Shown in pieces: positions 15,456-24,060 of a stretch of 64,000 nt of DNA (within the stretch, counting starts at the first letter, position 1; every line of letters begins with the position of its first letter). Position numbers and translations under genes: made by a program. A model generated the notes under the pieces. The model was not told the origin of the DNA. It saw only the letters and a program-made list of their open reading frames with translations, and did no database searches. Source of the stretch: Phyllobacterium endophyticum. GTDB taxonomy: Bacteria; Pseudomonadota; Alphaproteobacteria; Rhizobiales; Rhizobiaceae. The stretch lies in NCBI RefSeq assembly GCF_003010935.1, contig NZ_PGGN01000005.1, positions 186,001 to 250,000 of the forward strand, given 5' to 3'.

Positions 15456-16805
15456 CTACTGCAGCAGTTCCTTCTTGCCATCATAATAGCCTTCCTTGGC
15501 CAGGATACCCTCCATGCGGGTTCCGATTTCCTTGGCGCCGGCTTCGGTGGTGACCTCGCCCAGCATCATCTTGGAACCCCACTCGGCGACGACTTCCGAA
15601 ATCGCCGGCCAGGCCGGGAACCGCGGACGGAATTCAGGCACGCCCTTTTGCCAGGAAGCGACCATCGGTTCGACGAACTTGTACTTCGCCTTGATATCTG
15701 GCTGCTCGTAGATGGACGTACGGCCGGAAACACCCCCGGCTTCAACATAAGGACGAGCGATCTCTTCGGAGGTTGCCCACTGGATAAAGAGCCAGGAGGC
15801 TTTCTTCAGATCGTCCGGAGCCTGCTCGGCAACGGCAAGCGAAAAGCCGCCAAGCGCGGGCAGGCGCCCGGCCGGACCAGCCGGCTCCGGGGCAACGGCC
15901 AGACATTCGCCCAATTTCGAAGTCGCAGGATCGGTCAAGGTGCCATAGAAGGCCGACCATTCGGTAATCATGGAAACCTGGCCTTGCGCCAGCGCATTGA
16001 CCGCTTCGGCATGGTCGAAACTGATGATACCCGGAGGCATATACTTCATCAAATCCTGGCGAAATGTCAGACCCTTCTGGCTCTCGGGGCTGAGCAGGTT
16101 CGATTTGAATTCCTTGTTGAGCAGAGAGCCGCCGAAGGGCCAGAGCACGCGCATGAAACTGTCAGCCGACTGTGTTTCACCGCGCAGCGATTGCAGGGCG
16201 AAGGCGTAACGATTCTTGGATGCATCCGTCAGTTTCGGCGCATAATCCTTCAGGAGCTCGTCCCATGTCGCCGGTGGCTTCTCGAACCCGGCTTCCTTCA
16301 ACTGGCAGGAATTATAGAACAAGAGACCCGAATAATTATCGAACGGCAAGCCGTAGGTCTTGCCACCCCAGGATCCGAACGCATCGATCAAGAGCGGGAA
16401 AAAACCCTCGAGTTTCAAATTCGGATCAGTGATGGATTTATCCGCCGTGAATTCGTCGATCGGCGTGATCCAGCCATTTTCAGCGAACTCGCCGATCCAC
16501 ACGAGGTCGACCAGCGCGATCGTGAGGTCGCCGTTCGAGGTGAAATTGAGCACCTGTTTCTCGCGGGTGTTCTCGTATGGCACGATCTCGTAGTTGACCT
16601 TTATACCGGTTTTCTTCTCAAACTCCGGCAGCAGCTTGATGATCGCGCGATAGCCCGGGCGATCCAGGAAAGTCACATTGATCTCTTTGCCCTTGAAGGG
16701 CTGCGCGGCCGTTTCCAGCCAATCGGCGAGAGCCGTCGACGGTAGCGATACTGCGCCGGCCAGAAGCGCTACAGCGCTTAGTGATGCATATAAAAGTTTC
16801 CTCAC
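15456..16805 (-). CDS. Sugar ABC transporter periplasmic solute-binding protein
   Basis: A 449-residue family-1 extracellular solute-binding protein. The GTG start at 16805 has GGGAGGA upstream and lies one base after the dehydrogenase stop. It has a lipid-free signal peptide (KLLYASLSAVALLAGAVSLPSTALA, seen in two parts: basic start, hydrophobic core, ALA cleavage). Typical features are INVTFLDRPGYRAIIKLLPEFEKKTGIKVNYE at the start of the mature fold, SWGGKTYGLPFDNYSGLLFYN, and ALGGFSLAVAEQAPDDLKKASWLFIQWA. It delivers the substrate to the two permeases. The sugar or polyol specificity cannot be read directly. Confidence 0.95.
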   Translation of the reverse strand: MRKLLYASLSAVALLAGAVSLPSTALADWLETAAQPFKGKEINVTFLDRPGYRAIIKLLPEFEKKTGIKVNYEIVPYENTREKQVLNFTSNGDLTIALVDLVWIGEFAENGWITPIDEFTADKSITDPNLKLEGFFPLLIDAFGSWGGKTYGLPFDNYSGLLFYNSCQLKEAGFEKPPATWDELLKDYAPKLTDASKNRYAFALQSLRGETQSADSFMRVLWPFGGSLLNKEFKSNLLSPESQKGLTFRQDLMKYMPPGIISFDHAEAVNALAQGQVSMITEWSAFYGTLTDPATSKLGECLAVAPEPAGPAGRLPALGGFSLAVAEQAPDDLKKASWLFIQWATSEEIARPYVEAGGVSGRTSIYEQPDIKAKYKFVEPMVASWQKGVPEFRPRFPAWPAISEVVAEWGSKMMLGEVTTEAGAKEIGTRMEGILAKEGYYDGKKELLQ

Positions 16806-16806
16806 G

Positions 16807-17847
16807 TCATCCTCCCAGTTTTGTTACTCCATTCGGATAGATCAGGCTCTTGATGTAACCCGGCGCATTGTCCGCGTGGTTGCGGAATGTTTCGGGCGCC
16901 TCGTCCAGGGCGACCTCATGCGTCACAAGTGATGCGACATCGACCTTTCCTCCAGCGACGAGTTCGATTGCGCGCGGATAAACTTCCCCCATCCGGCGCG
17001 CGAATTTGATTTTTAGGCCGCGGCGGCGCGCTTCGGCCGCCGGCAGCGTGTATATGTCACCGTCCGGAATGCCAACCAGGACGATGCGGCCGCCGATCTT
17101 TGCGGCGAGAACGGCATCGCGGAAACCAAGCGGAGAGTTGGTGGCCTCAATAACCAGTGGTGCACCTGCGCGGCCGGTCCATTCACGAATGTCATCCACC
17201 GTCGTTCCCGTGCGCGATGCGCCTAGCCTGGCGGCCATTTCCCGGCGATGCTCCAGCGGGTCTATGACCAGAATCTCACCTGCCCCCGCGGCCTTCAAGA
17301 CCTGCAGGATCAATAGTCCAATCGGACCGCTGCCGATAAGCGCCACCTGTTCGAGCAGCCTCGGCTTGGCAAGGTCGACCGCGTGAATGGCGACGCCCAG
17401 AGGCTCGAGCATGACGGCCTGAAGCGGAGTGAAATCTGCCGGCAGCGGCACAATCTGCGATGCCGGAACCCAGATACGCTCGGTCATCGCCCCGTCAAAC
17501 GGCGGTGCCCCAATGAATTCCACATTTGGGCAGAGATTCGGATGGCCCCGCTCGCAGAACTCGCAATGTCCGCAGGCCTTGTTCGGGTCGACGGCAACAA
17601 GCGCCCCACGTGCCAGGCCGAATTCATCAAGGTCCTCGCACAGATACCCGCCAAACTCATGCCCCGGCACGAACGGCTCCTTGACCACTGCCGAACCGAT
17701 ACCGCCATCCTTGTAATAGTGCAGATCCGAACCGCAGAGACCCACCGAAGCAACGTCAATGAGCACTTCGCCGGGGCGTCCTTCGCGAAGATTGAATGGC
17801 GCTACATATGCGTCATGGGCTCCACGGATGAAAAGGGCACGGCTCAT
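16807..17847 (-). CDS. Zinc-dependent polyol/sugar dehydrogenase (MDR alcohol dehydrogenase)
   Basis: A 346-residue medium-chain dehydrogenase. The start at 17847 fits the family; a longer frame to 17985 is not supported. Catalytic zinc ligands are visible in GLCGSDLHYY (C38) and VPGHEFGG, with structural zinc cysteines in CGHCEFCERGHPNLCP and the NAD-binding loop GSGPIGLLILQVLKAAGA. The motif order matches sorbitol/xylitol/L-idonate dehydrogenases. As the first gene of the operon ending in xylB it probably oxidises a pentitol (xylitol or D-arabitol) to a ketopentose. The substrate is inferred. Confidence 0.88.
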   Translation of the reverse strand: MSRALFIRGAHDAYVAPFNLREGRPGEVLIDVASVGLCGSDLHYYKDGGIGSAVVKEPFVPGHEFGGYLCEDLDEFGLARGALVAVDPNKACGHCEFCERGHPNLCPNVEFIGAPPFDGAMTERIWVPASQIVPLPADFTPLQAVMLEPLGVAIHAVDLAKPRLLEQVALIGSGPIGLLILQVLKAAGAGEILVIDPLEHRREMAARLGASRTGTTVDDIREWTGRAGAPLVIEATNSPLGFRDAVLAAKIGGRIVLVGIPDGDIYTLPAAEARRRGLKIKFARRMGEVYPRAIELVAGGKVDVASLVTHEVALDEAPETFRNHADNAPGYIKSLIYPNGVTKLGG

Positions 17848-17880
17848 GATTTTTCCGTCGCAATCGAAAGGTTCTCGAAC

Positions 17881-17909
17881 ACCATACAAATGTAAAATAG
17901 AATTTTCAA
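17881..17909 (-). promoter_or_regulatory. Candidate sigma-70 promoter of the polyol operon
   Basis: On the minus strand TTGAAA (17909-17904) and TATGGT (17886-17881) are separated by exactly 17 bp, about 35 bp before the dehydrogenase start. The -10 box is a moderate match. Confidence 0.4.
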
Positions 17910-17935
17910 GTGTATACGTGGCCGGAAACTGTCGA

Positions 17936-20146
17936 TTAGCCGAACTTTCCTGCTGAAGGCCCAGGCGGGAGTTCTGCAGTTTCATCTCGTGGGTCGTTGT
18001 CTGCCAGCGGCCGCAGCCTCAGCCGCATCTTCGGCCGAGGTGCCATTCCCGCAACAGTCTTGGGAGCACCCGCAGGGGGACGAGGCGCATCGAACGTCGC
18101 ATGGGGATTTTCTCGAGTCGCCTTCGCCATCTGCAAGGCAAGTTGCTCGAAATCGTCGGTCGTTTGGCGGTAAAATGGACGGGCAGCCGCCGGCGCGGGA
18201 TAGCCGATTTTCTCCTTTGCCTTGCCCATGATCATCCGGTTAAGCAATGTCTCCTTTCGGGCTGACGCGGCTGCGTCGGACTTCCGGCGCGAGAGTGCAA
18301 ATCGCCGCGAAAGATCCTCGAAAGCAGCCATGAAATTGCGGAACCTTATCCATCTATGGTTAGCAAAAATTGGCTGGTTGTGACTTCCCGTCTCCGGATC
18401 GGTGGTTGCACTTGAGTCGAAGCGCGTAGCGATGAGGAGCCCTGCGGCTCTACCCCGCAGATCGAGATCGGCGATCATCTCGCTTGTCATGTCGAGATTG
18501 AGTCCCCCTTCATCGTCACGCAAAGCTACGTTCACGATGCGCTCGCGAACTCCGGGGGCAATGAGCATCTGGTTGTCGCTCCAGAACCGTGCGGTGTTCA
18601 GCAGGGTCTTGAGGAACGCCATGAGTCCCGACCCCGGGGCGATGTCGAAAGCAGTGAAGGGTATCGGCGTTATCCGATTGCCTTTGCTCATGGATATGAA
18701 TCCCCAGACCTTGTCGCCCGGTCCGGGGTCCCTGGCGGAGGCCGCATCCGGCCGGTTGGCGGCTGTTCGCTCCGAAGCTCGCGGTTTGGCGATCGGTTTT
18801 GACACCTCGTCCGCGACTTTGTCCTGACCCTCATTGTCCGTCTCCGGCGTGTCTGTCTCCGGGGTATGAACATTCGGTGCTTCGGCGTCGAAATCGATGA
18901 GGTTGAGACAGAACGTCGGTCGTGAAGGTATTGGGCTGTCGAAGAAATGGATCGGGAAGTTGGAGGTCAATCCTCCGTCGCAGAACCACACGCGGCGCAG
19001 CGGTACCGGTTCGCCTTTGCTGGCCTTGGCAAAGTCAGGGGTCATCAGTGGCATCGACGCAAGAAGCACGGGGAAGCTGAGCGACAGGCGCGCGCCAAAG
19101 ACGATCGGAAGATCCTGCGGGAGCGGAAGCCGGATAACATCATCCCGCTGCTCTATCCGCCTGTCATAGGTCCCGGCATGAGCCACCATCCACTTGGCGA
19201 CAGACCCGGGAAGAAAATCATGGAGCACGGCCTTTTCCACGTAGAGGGGCGAGGGCGTCTCCAGAAAAGGTATCTGGGCCGTTCTGTTGCGGCTGATGTC
19301 ACTCGCGATCATGGCAAGTTCGATCGAACGAGGTGCGGATGGATCGGGGTTCTGCCTGCTGGCACCACCCTGTACTAAAGGTGCACTCCAGAGATCGCCA
19401 AATGTCAGTGGACTGTCATCCAAGCCTCGGCCAGCTGCAGCCTGTACGGTCCTGTGCATCCAGGGCGTAAGACCCTCGAAGCGCAGCTTGCCCGCCTCGG
19501 CTTCCAACGTCCCGGAGCGGCTCCCGGTGCATATCCCGTAGTAATTATCGCGCCAGGAAACGAGCCACCGATTGCGAAGAATGAGGATGAGGGCCACAAG
19601 CCAGGTAACAGCGATCAATGCAAACGATGCGGCGATCGCAATCATCGCGATGACGGGGTGACCTTCAGACAAAAGAAAACTGACCAGATAGATGCCCGCC
19701 AGCGCTACAATTGCGACGGGCAGCGCAAACTGCCATGCCGCCAAGGTTACATTGATCACCGTAAGCGCTTTCTTCAGCGCTCCGCCGCCGCCGAAAATCG
19801 GAGTGACCAGCGAGAGTAGCGGCTTCGTTGCCTCTTCGGGGGTAAACAGGTGAAACAACCGGGAGTGGCCATCACCAGCCACGTCTCCAAGGCTCTTTGA
19901 AAGCCTGCCGACCTCGTCGAACGCTGTGGAATGTCCGCCTGTACGGCGCCCGTATTCAGCCGCCGCTGTAACTGCCGCGGCTATCGCGCCGACCGAGGTC
20001 CCTCCAATGGAGCGAAACGAATATCTGCGGGCAATCATCGCCACGGCACCAGGATAGATTATCCCGCTCGTGACGCCGCCGGCCATGACGATATCGCATT
20101 CGAGCAAGCCGGTAGACTTTTTAGCGTCGGTGCCTTCCTGCGCCAT
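17936..20146 (-). CDS. Patatin-like phospholipase with internal membrane segment
   Basis: From the ATG at 20146 the protein is 736 residues; an ATG at 20209 is an alternative start, and longer frames are unlikely. The N-terminus has the patatin oxyanion loop (GGVTSGIIYPG, 23-33) and the nucleophile elbow GTSVG (S51). The catalytic aspartate lies in WFCDGGLTSNFP (D390), giving a complete Ser-Asp dyad. Between them, residues about 129-190 form two to three hydrophobic helices, unusual in patatins, so the enzyme is probably membrane-anchored. The C-terminal 300 residues include a low-complexity Thr/Pro-rich stretch and a basic, proline-rich tail. Predicted activity is acyl hydrolysis of lipids. 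It is divergent from a signal-peptide gene. Confidence 0.85.
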   Translation of the reverse strand: MAQEGTDAKKSTGLLECDIVMAGGVTSGIIYPGAVAMIARRYSFRSIGGTSVGAIAAAVTAAAEYGRRTGGHSTAFDEVGRLSKSLGDVAGDGHSRLFHLFTPEEATKPLLSLVTPIFGGGGALKKALTVINVTLAAWQFALPVAIVALAGIYLVSFLLSEGHPVIAMIAIAASFALIAVTWLVALILILRNRWLVSWRDNYYGICTGSRSGTLEAEAGKLRFEGLTPWMHRTVQAAAGRGLDDSPLTFGDLWSAPLVQGGASRQNPDPSAPRSIELAMIASDISRNRTAQIPFLETPSPLYVEKAVLHDFLPGSVAKWMVAHAGTYDRRIEQRDDVIRLPLPQDLPIVFGARLSLSFPVLLASMPLMTPDFAKASKGEPVPLRRVWFCDGGLTSNFPIHFFDSPIPSRPTFCLNLIDFDAEAPNVHTPETDTPETDNEGQDKVADEVSKPIAKPRASERTAANRPDAASARDPGPGDKVWGFISMSKGNRITPIPFTAFDIAPGSGLMAFLKTLLNTARFWSDNQMLIAPGVRERIVNVALRDDEGGLNLDMTSEMIADLDLRGRAAGLLIATRFDSSATTDPETGSHNQPIFANHRWIRFRNFMAAFEDLSRRFALSRRKSDAAASARKETLLNRMIMGKAKEKIGYPAPAAARPFYRQTTDDFEQLALQMAKATRENPHATFDAPRPPAGAPKTVAGMAPRPKMRLRLRPLADNDPRDETAELPPGPSAGKFG

Positions 20147-20376
20147 GACACAACCCTTGGCCGAATTTATCTGCTCGAGTTCTCTGGAGGCGTTCAGAGA
20201 CTGGATCATAGCAAGCACTTTGTTGATCTTCCAGAGGCGATGCGAGGCTCGTTCGCCACAATTGTGGCTTGAATAGCTGATCCAAATACCTTCGGAGATT
20301 GTTACGTGCCGCGTGAACTTTTCAGGGGTGCGTACATTCGACTTCTGTTGCTGCTGCAAGGCGAGGATCTGCGACG

Positions 20377-21396
20377 ATGAGGAAACTCTTGATTGCTGCT
20401 GCGGCGTGGGCAATCCTTTCTGGTACCGCTCATGCCGTCCCTGACGACAAGACGCGCGATACTATCAAGGCGCTCAAATTCACCAAGGCGAACGCCTACG
20501 CGAAAGCTATCGATTCATATTGTTTTGCTGACCATCCCTTCGCAACGCAGCCCCTTGCCGACGCCGCCCAGCAGGAAGCGGAATTCCGCCAGGAAATCGG
20601 GGAGCAGGAGAAAGCTACGGACATCATTGCCGACGCGGACCGGATGGCGGCAGAGCATCTGAAAGTGGACCAATCCGCCTGTGCGCCCGCCGCCAGCTTC
20701 GTCGAAGGTGTCGTCGCGACGATCGACGATGCGAAACAGCCTATGGAAGCCATCAAACAGAGCCTTGCCGAGGCGAAAGCGGCCCAAGAAAAGGCGGCGC
20801 TGGCTGAGAAACGGAATACCACATGCCGCGAACTTCAGTCGCGGGCAGACGCCGCCAACCTCGAGAACCTGGTTCCTTTGCGCATGCCGCTTCTCGACTG
20901 CGCGGATGTGCTTGGGGTCGACAACATCGCCAAGGTCGACAAGCGCATCGAGGGAATGCGCGCTGAGCAAAAGGCCGCCGACGAAGCCAAGGCGAAGCAG
21001 CAGACCGCAGCCACTGGCGAGGTAGCCAGGAAGACCGAAGCTGCGGCCGCTGAAACAAAAAAGCCGACGCCTCCTCCCTCGAGCAACAAGGCAGCCGACG
21101 TCGCGGCAATCATGGCAAAGCCCGCCACCAAGCCGGCGGCCAAACCGGCGCAGGCAGGAATGGAATTCGTCGGCAAATGGGATCAGGTGGACGGCAATTG
21201 CCGGGGCAGGCTTTGGGATTTGAACACAAAGTCCTATGACGGGACGCCTGTCACGAATATCGAGCGCAACGGCAATAATTTCCGGGTTGAATTGAGCGAC
21301 GGCTACTCCTTCGCGCTGCGAAACGTCACGAACAGAACGCTGACTTGGTATTCGCTCGAAAGCGGCGACAGTTTCAGCCTGAAACGCTGCCGCTAG
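20377..21396 (+). CDS. Exported protein of unknown function, Ala/Lys-rich
   Basis: A 339-residue protein with a clear signal peptide (MRKLLIAAAAWAILSGTAHA) and GAGGAT eight bases before the ATG. The mature N-terminal two thirds is helical and rich in Ala, Glu and Lys, with four cysteines (SYCFAD, SACAPA, TTCREL, LDCADV) that could form two disulfides. A disordered linker (residues about 205-255, KKPTPPPSSNK and AKPATKPAAKPAQAG) leads to a small C-terminal beta domain of about 80 residues (FVGKWDQVDGNCRGRLWD ... SFSLKRCR) with two further cysteines. I do not recognise a family. It is probably periplasmic. It is divergent from the patatin-like gene, and a joint role is possible but unproven. 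Confidence 0.75.
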   Translation: MRKLLIAAAAWAILSGTAHAVPDDKTRDTIKALKFTKANAYAKAIDSYCFADHPFATQPLADAAQQEAEFRQEIGEQEKATDIIADADRMAAEHLKVDQSACAPAASFVEGVVATIDDAKQPMEAIKQSLAEAKAAQEKAALAEKRNTTCRELQSRADAANLENLVPLRMPLLDCADVLGVDNIAKVDKRIEGMRAEQKAADEAKAKQQTAATGEVARKTEAAAAETKKPTPPPSSNKAADVAAIMAKPATKPAAKPAQAGMEFVGKWDQVDGNCRGRLWDLNTKSYDGTPVTNIERNGNNFRVELSDGYSFALRNVTNRTLTWYSLESGDSFSLKRCR

Positions 21397-21456
21397 ATCT
21401 CCGGACCTGGCCATAGGCATTCGGACGCACTTTCCTGCGCCCGAAGGCTAGAGCTA

Positions 21457-21975
21457 TCAGGAAGGCTGGGCGGCGCTCGCCCGAACCGGAAGCTTCCAGC
21501 CGGGCCGGATGAAATGGCACGTATACCCGTCCGGAATTCGCTCGAGATAATCCTGGTGCTCGGGCTCGGCTTCCCAGAAGTCTCCGGCAGGTGCGACCTC
21601 GGTAACGACTTTTCCGGGCCAGAGCCCGGAAGCATCGACGTCCGCGATCGTATCTCTTGCCACTCGCTCCTGTTCTTCCGAGGTGTAGTATATTGCTGAG
21701 CGATAACTCAGTCCCACGTCGTTGCCCTGCCTGTTGCGAGTGCTCGGGTCGTGGATCTGGAAGAAGAATTCGAGAATTTGCCGATAACTGATCCGGGCCG
21801 GGTCGAAGACGATTTCGATTGCCTCGGCGTGAGTGCCATGGTTGCGATATGTTGCGCTCGGGACGTCGCCGCCGCTATAGCCGACGCGGGTCGAGATTAC
21901 GCCATCATAGCGCCGGAAGAGGTCCTGCATTCCCCAGAAACAACCACCGGCAAGAACTGCACGTTCTACGGTCAT
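21457..21975 (-). CDS. msrA: Peptide methionine sulfoxide reductase MsrA
   Basis: A 172-residue MsrA that reduces the S-diastereomer of methionine sulfoxide. It shows the catalytic GCFWG (C12), [30 protein letters not shown], the [28 protein letters not shown] block and AEPEHQDYL. The start at 21975 has an excellent AAGGAGGA site. The C-terminus ([14 protein letters not shown]) lacks the CxxC-like resolving cysteines of some MsrA forms, so recycling probably uses one cysteine close to C12 or thioredoxin directly. It begins a block of oxidant-defence genes. Confidence 0.95.
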   Translation of the reverse strand: MTVERAVLAGGCFWGMQDLFRRYDGVISTRVGYSGGDVPSATYRNHGTHAEAIEIVFDPARISYRQILEFFFQIHDPSTRNRQGNDVGLSYRSAIYYTSEEQERVARDTIADVDASGLWPGKVVTEVAPAGDFWEAEPEHQDYLERIPDGYTCHFIRPGWKLPVRASAAQPS

Positions 21976-22029
21976 CTGAAAGTCCTCCTTTGAGTCAAAC
22001 ATACGTTGAAGCAGCTTGAGGTTTCAAGG

Positions 22030-22149
22030 CTACTGTTTCGCTTGGGCGATCAACGCAGCTATCGCTGACGGCTCGCGCGGGTCGGTGTCATAGGCACATG
22101 GAGATACCAGTATCGCCGCGCTTGTCAGGAACAGCATCACGTATCGCAT
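22030..22149 (-). CDS. Small secreted or membrane peptide (39 aa)
   Basis: An ATG at 22149 with TAGGAG eight bases upstream encodes 39 residues: a hydrophobic, signal-like N-terminus (MRYVMLFLTSAAILVSPC) and a polar tail (AYDTDPREPSAIAALIAQAKQ). The cysteine at residue 18 is not in a standard lipobox (LVSPC), so lipidation is doubtful. I do not recognise it. It lies between msrA and ohrR, on the same strand as msrA and 55 bp upstream of it. Confidence 0.45.
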   Translation of the reverse strand: MRYVMLFLTSAAILVSPCAYDTDPREPSAIAALIAQAKQ

Positions 22150-22257
22150 GAGAAAAGCTCCTATGGCTTTCGCCAGGTTGGTTGTGAAATGGTTATGCTA
22201 CGGTCTAGATACAAGGTAAGATAATTATTTGGATCGTAATCATCCTGGAGAAGGTAG

Positions 22258-22725
22258 ATGGCCAAGAAAGTTCTTCACCGCACCGAGACCGCCAAACTGG
22301 CCGACTTCATGTGCTTCTCGATCTACTCGGCCAATCTGACGTACTCCCGTGTCTACAAGCCTGTGCTTGACGCACTGGGCCTGACATATCCCCAATACAT
22401 AACGATCATTGCGCTATGGGAAGAGGATCGCCAGACGGTCAAGTCTCTGAGTGATCGGCTGTTCCTGGAACCCAGCACCATGACGCCAATGTTGAAACGG
22501 CTGGAAGCCATGGGATATGTTACCCGAACGCGAGATACGAAAGACGAACGCAACGTGCGCATATCCTTGACCGCGGCTGGCCGTTCCCTGCGCGAGAAGG
22601 GCTTCGGCTTCGGCGAGGTGACCGTGAAGGCCTCGGGCCTGACGTCCGAGGAGTTTCCGGTCCTGCAGAAGGCGATCGCGAAACTCCGCGACAACCTCGT
22701 CAAGGCAAGCAAGGGAGAACTTTGA
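22258..22725 (+). CDS. ohrR: MarR-family regulator of the OhrR type
   Basis: A 155-residue MarR-type repressor. The N-terminal ADFMCFSIYSANLTYSRVYKPVL carries C19 at the position of the peroxide-sensing cysteine of OhrR (FLCFALYSA in well-known members), followed by the LGLTYPQYITIIALWEED helix and a winged helix (VKSLSDRLFLEPSTMTPMLKRLEAMGYVTRTRD). Only one other reactive candidate is absent (no further cysteine), so it would be a one-cysteine OhrR responding through mixed disulfide or over-oxidation. A ribosome site GGAGAAGG precedes the ATG. The matching ohr gene is not adjacent but 4 kb away in the same window. Confidence 0.85.
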   Translation: MAKKVLHRTETAKLADFMCFSIYSANLTYSRVYKPVLDALGLTYPQYITIIALWEEDRQTVKSLSDRLFLEPSTMTPMLKRLEAMGYVTRTRDTKDERNVRISLTAAGRSLREKGFGFGEVTVKASGLTSEEFPVLQKAIAKLRDNLVKASKGEL

Positions 22726-22731
22726 TCTTCG

Positions 22732-24060
22732 TCATCCCTGTTTTACGACCGGCGGCAAAAGCTTTGCAGCAGGTTCTGGCGCAGCCTTGCTCTGCCGTTC
22801 GCTTTTCGCTTCGGCTAGCAAATCCTGGATGACCTTCTCGGACTGCTCATAGTCGCCTTCGCCGAAATGGTGGTACCTGATCTGCCCCTTGGCATCGATA
22901 AAGTAATGGGCTGGCCAGTAGCTGTTCTCGAATGCTTTCCAGATTTCGAAATTGTTGTCCACTGCAACCGGATAACCGATCTTGAAGTCGCTTATGGCCT
23001 TTTTGACGTTGTCGATCTTGCGCTCGAATGCGAATTCCGGTGCATGAACGCCGATTACAACCAGGCCCTGATCCTTGTACTTCTCTGCCCATGCACGGAC
23101 ATAGGGAACGGTGTGGATGCAATTGATGCAAGCGAATGTCCAGAAGTCGACCAGAACAACCTTTCCCCGAAGTTGTTCGACACTAAGCGGTGGGGAGTTG
23201 AGCCATTCCACTGCGCCGTCCAATGAAGGAAATAACCCCTCGACCGGCAGGTCACTCTGGAATTTTTCTTGGGTGTCTGCCGCAAGCGTCGTGCGCTCGC
23301 TTGCAACCGCCGAGGCGCCAGCAGCCAATTTCTTCCCGCTGAAACCATCGAGAAGTGCCTGTTCGATCTTGCCCGTCCCCACACTCGAAAGGCGTGCCAG
23401 CAGGCCCGTGTCGGCCCCGAGGCCTATGGCGACGACACCTGCGATGACGGCGGCGCCAAGTCCGCGGCGGATCCATTCACCCGCACCAAGCGACTGTTTC
23501 ATCACGGCGAAAACGCGACCTCCGATCAGCAGTGCCAAGGCCAGGGAGGTAGCCGCACCCGCCGAATAAGCGAGGAGTAGCAACGTGGTCTGAACGTTCG
23601 CACCCTGAAGCGCGGCTCCTGTCAGCACCAGGCCGAGAATCGGCCCTGCACAGGGCGCCCAGAGCAGGCCGGTCGCAATACCGAGAACGAGCGAACCGCC
23701 GGCCGTTGGGACTGCACTCAATCCGCCACGTGCATTCAAAAGCCTGTTTGCGAAAGCGATGATTGGCTGTGTCAGGATGGCTGCGAGTTGCGGTGAAACA
23801 AGTGTGAACCCAAAGAGCGCAAACAGGGCGAGCGCCGCATGGCGCCCATATTCGTTTGCATGAACGGCCCAGCTGCCGCCGACTGCGGCAAGCGTTGCCA
23901 CCAGCGCAAACGTGATTGCAAGGCCCGCCAGCATCGGCAACGTGCTTCTGACGAAAGGCTGTCCAGCACGGGCAAAGACGAATGGTAGTATGGGCAGAAT
24001 GCACGGACTGAGTATCGTCAGCACACCTGCGAGATATGCAATAACCGGTAGGGTCATCAT
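22732..24060 (-). CDS. CcdA/DipZ-type membrane thiol transporter fused to a thioredoxin-like redoxin
   Basis: A 442-residue two-domain protein. Residues 1-215 are a CcdA-like membrane domain with about six helices and its two redox cysteines C20 (SPCILPILP) and C137 (LWAPCAGPILG). A linker follows, and from about 265 a periplasmic TlpA/AhpC-like redoxin carries the active site CINC (C311, C314) in WTFACINCIHTVPYVRAW. Such DipZ-like fusions move reducing power from cytoplasmic thioredoxin across the membrane to extracytoplasmic partners. An AGGAGACG site precedes the tandem ATG at 24060. It is convergent with ohrR and divergent from the two-component genes. The block as a whole points to thiol redox defence. 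Confidence 0.92.
   Translation of the reverse strand: MMTLPVIAYLAGVLTILSPCILPILPFVFARAGQPFVRSTLPMLAGLAITFALVATLAAVGGSWAVHANEYGRHAALALFALFGFTLVSPQLAAILTQPIIAFANRLLNARGGLSAVPTAGGSLVLGIATGLLWAPCAGPILGLVLTGAALQGANVQTTLLLLAYSAGAATSLALALLIGGRVFAVMKQSLGAGEWIRRGLGAAVIAGVVAIGLGADTGLLARLSSVGTGKIEQALLDGFSGKKLAAGASAVASERTTLAADTQEKFQSDLPVEGLFPSLDGAVEWLNSPPLSVEQLRGKVVLVDFWTFACINCIHTVPYVRAWAEKYKDQGLVVIGVHAPEFAFERKIDNVKKAISDFKIGYPVAVDNNFEIWKAFENSYWPAHYFIDAKGQIRYHHFGEGDYEQSEKVIQDLLAEAKSERQSKAAPEPAAKLLPPVVKQG

Noticed and set aside
15417..16745. Long plus-strand ORF (442 codons) antisense to the solute-binding protein gene
   Set aside because: Antisense frame of a clear family-1 binding protein with signal peptide and operon context. 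The plus-strand translation shows no domain and is rich in Arg/His/Gln, as expected of a mirror frame in GC-rich DNA.
20515..21420. Minus-strand ORF of 301 codons opposite the exported 339-aa protein
   Set aside because: The plus-strand frame has a signal peptide, good ribosome site and coherent composition. The minus frame is a shadow with no recognisable domain.
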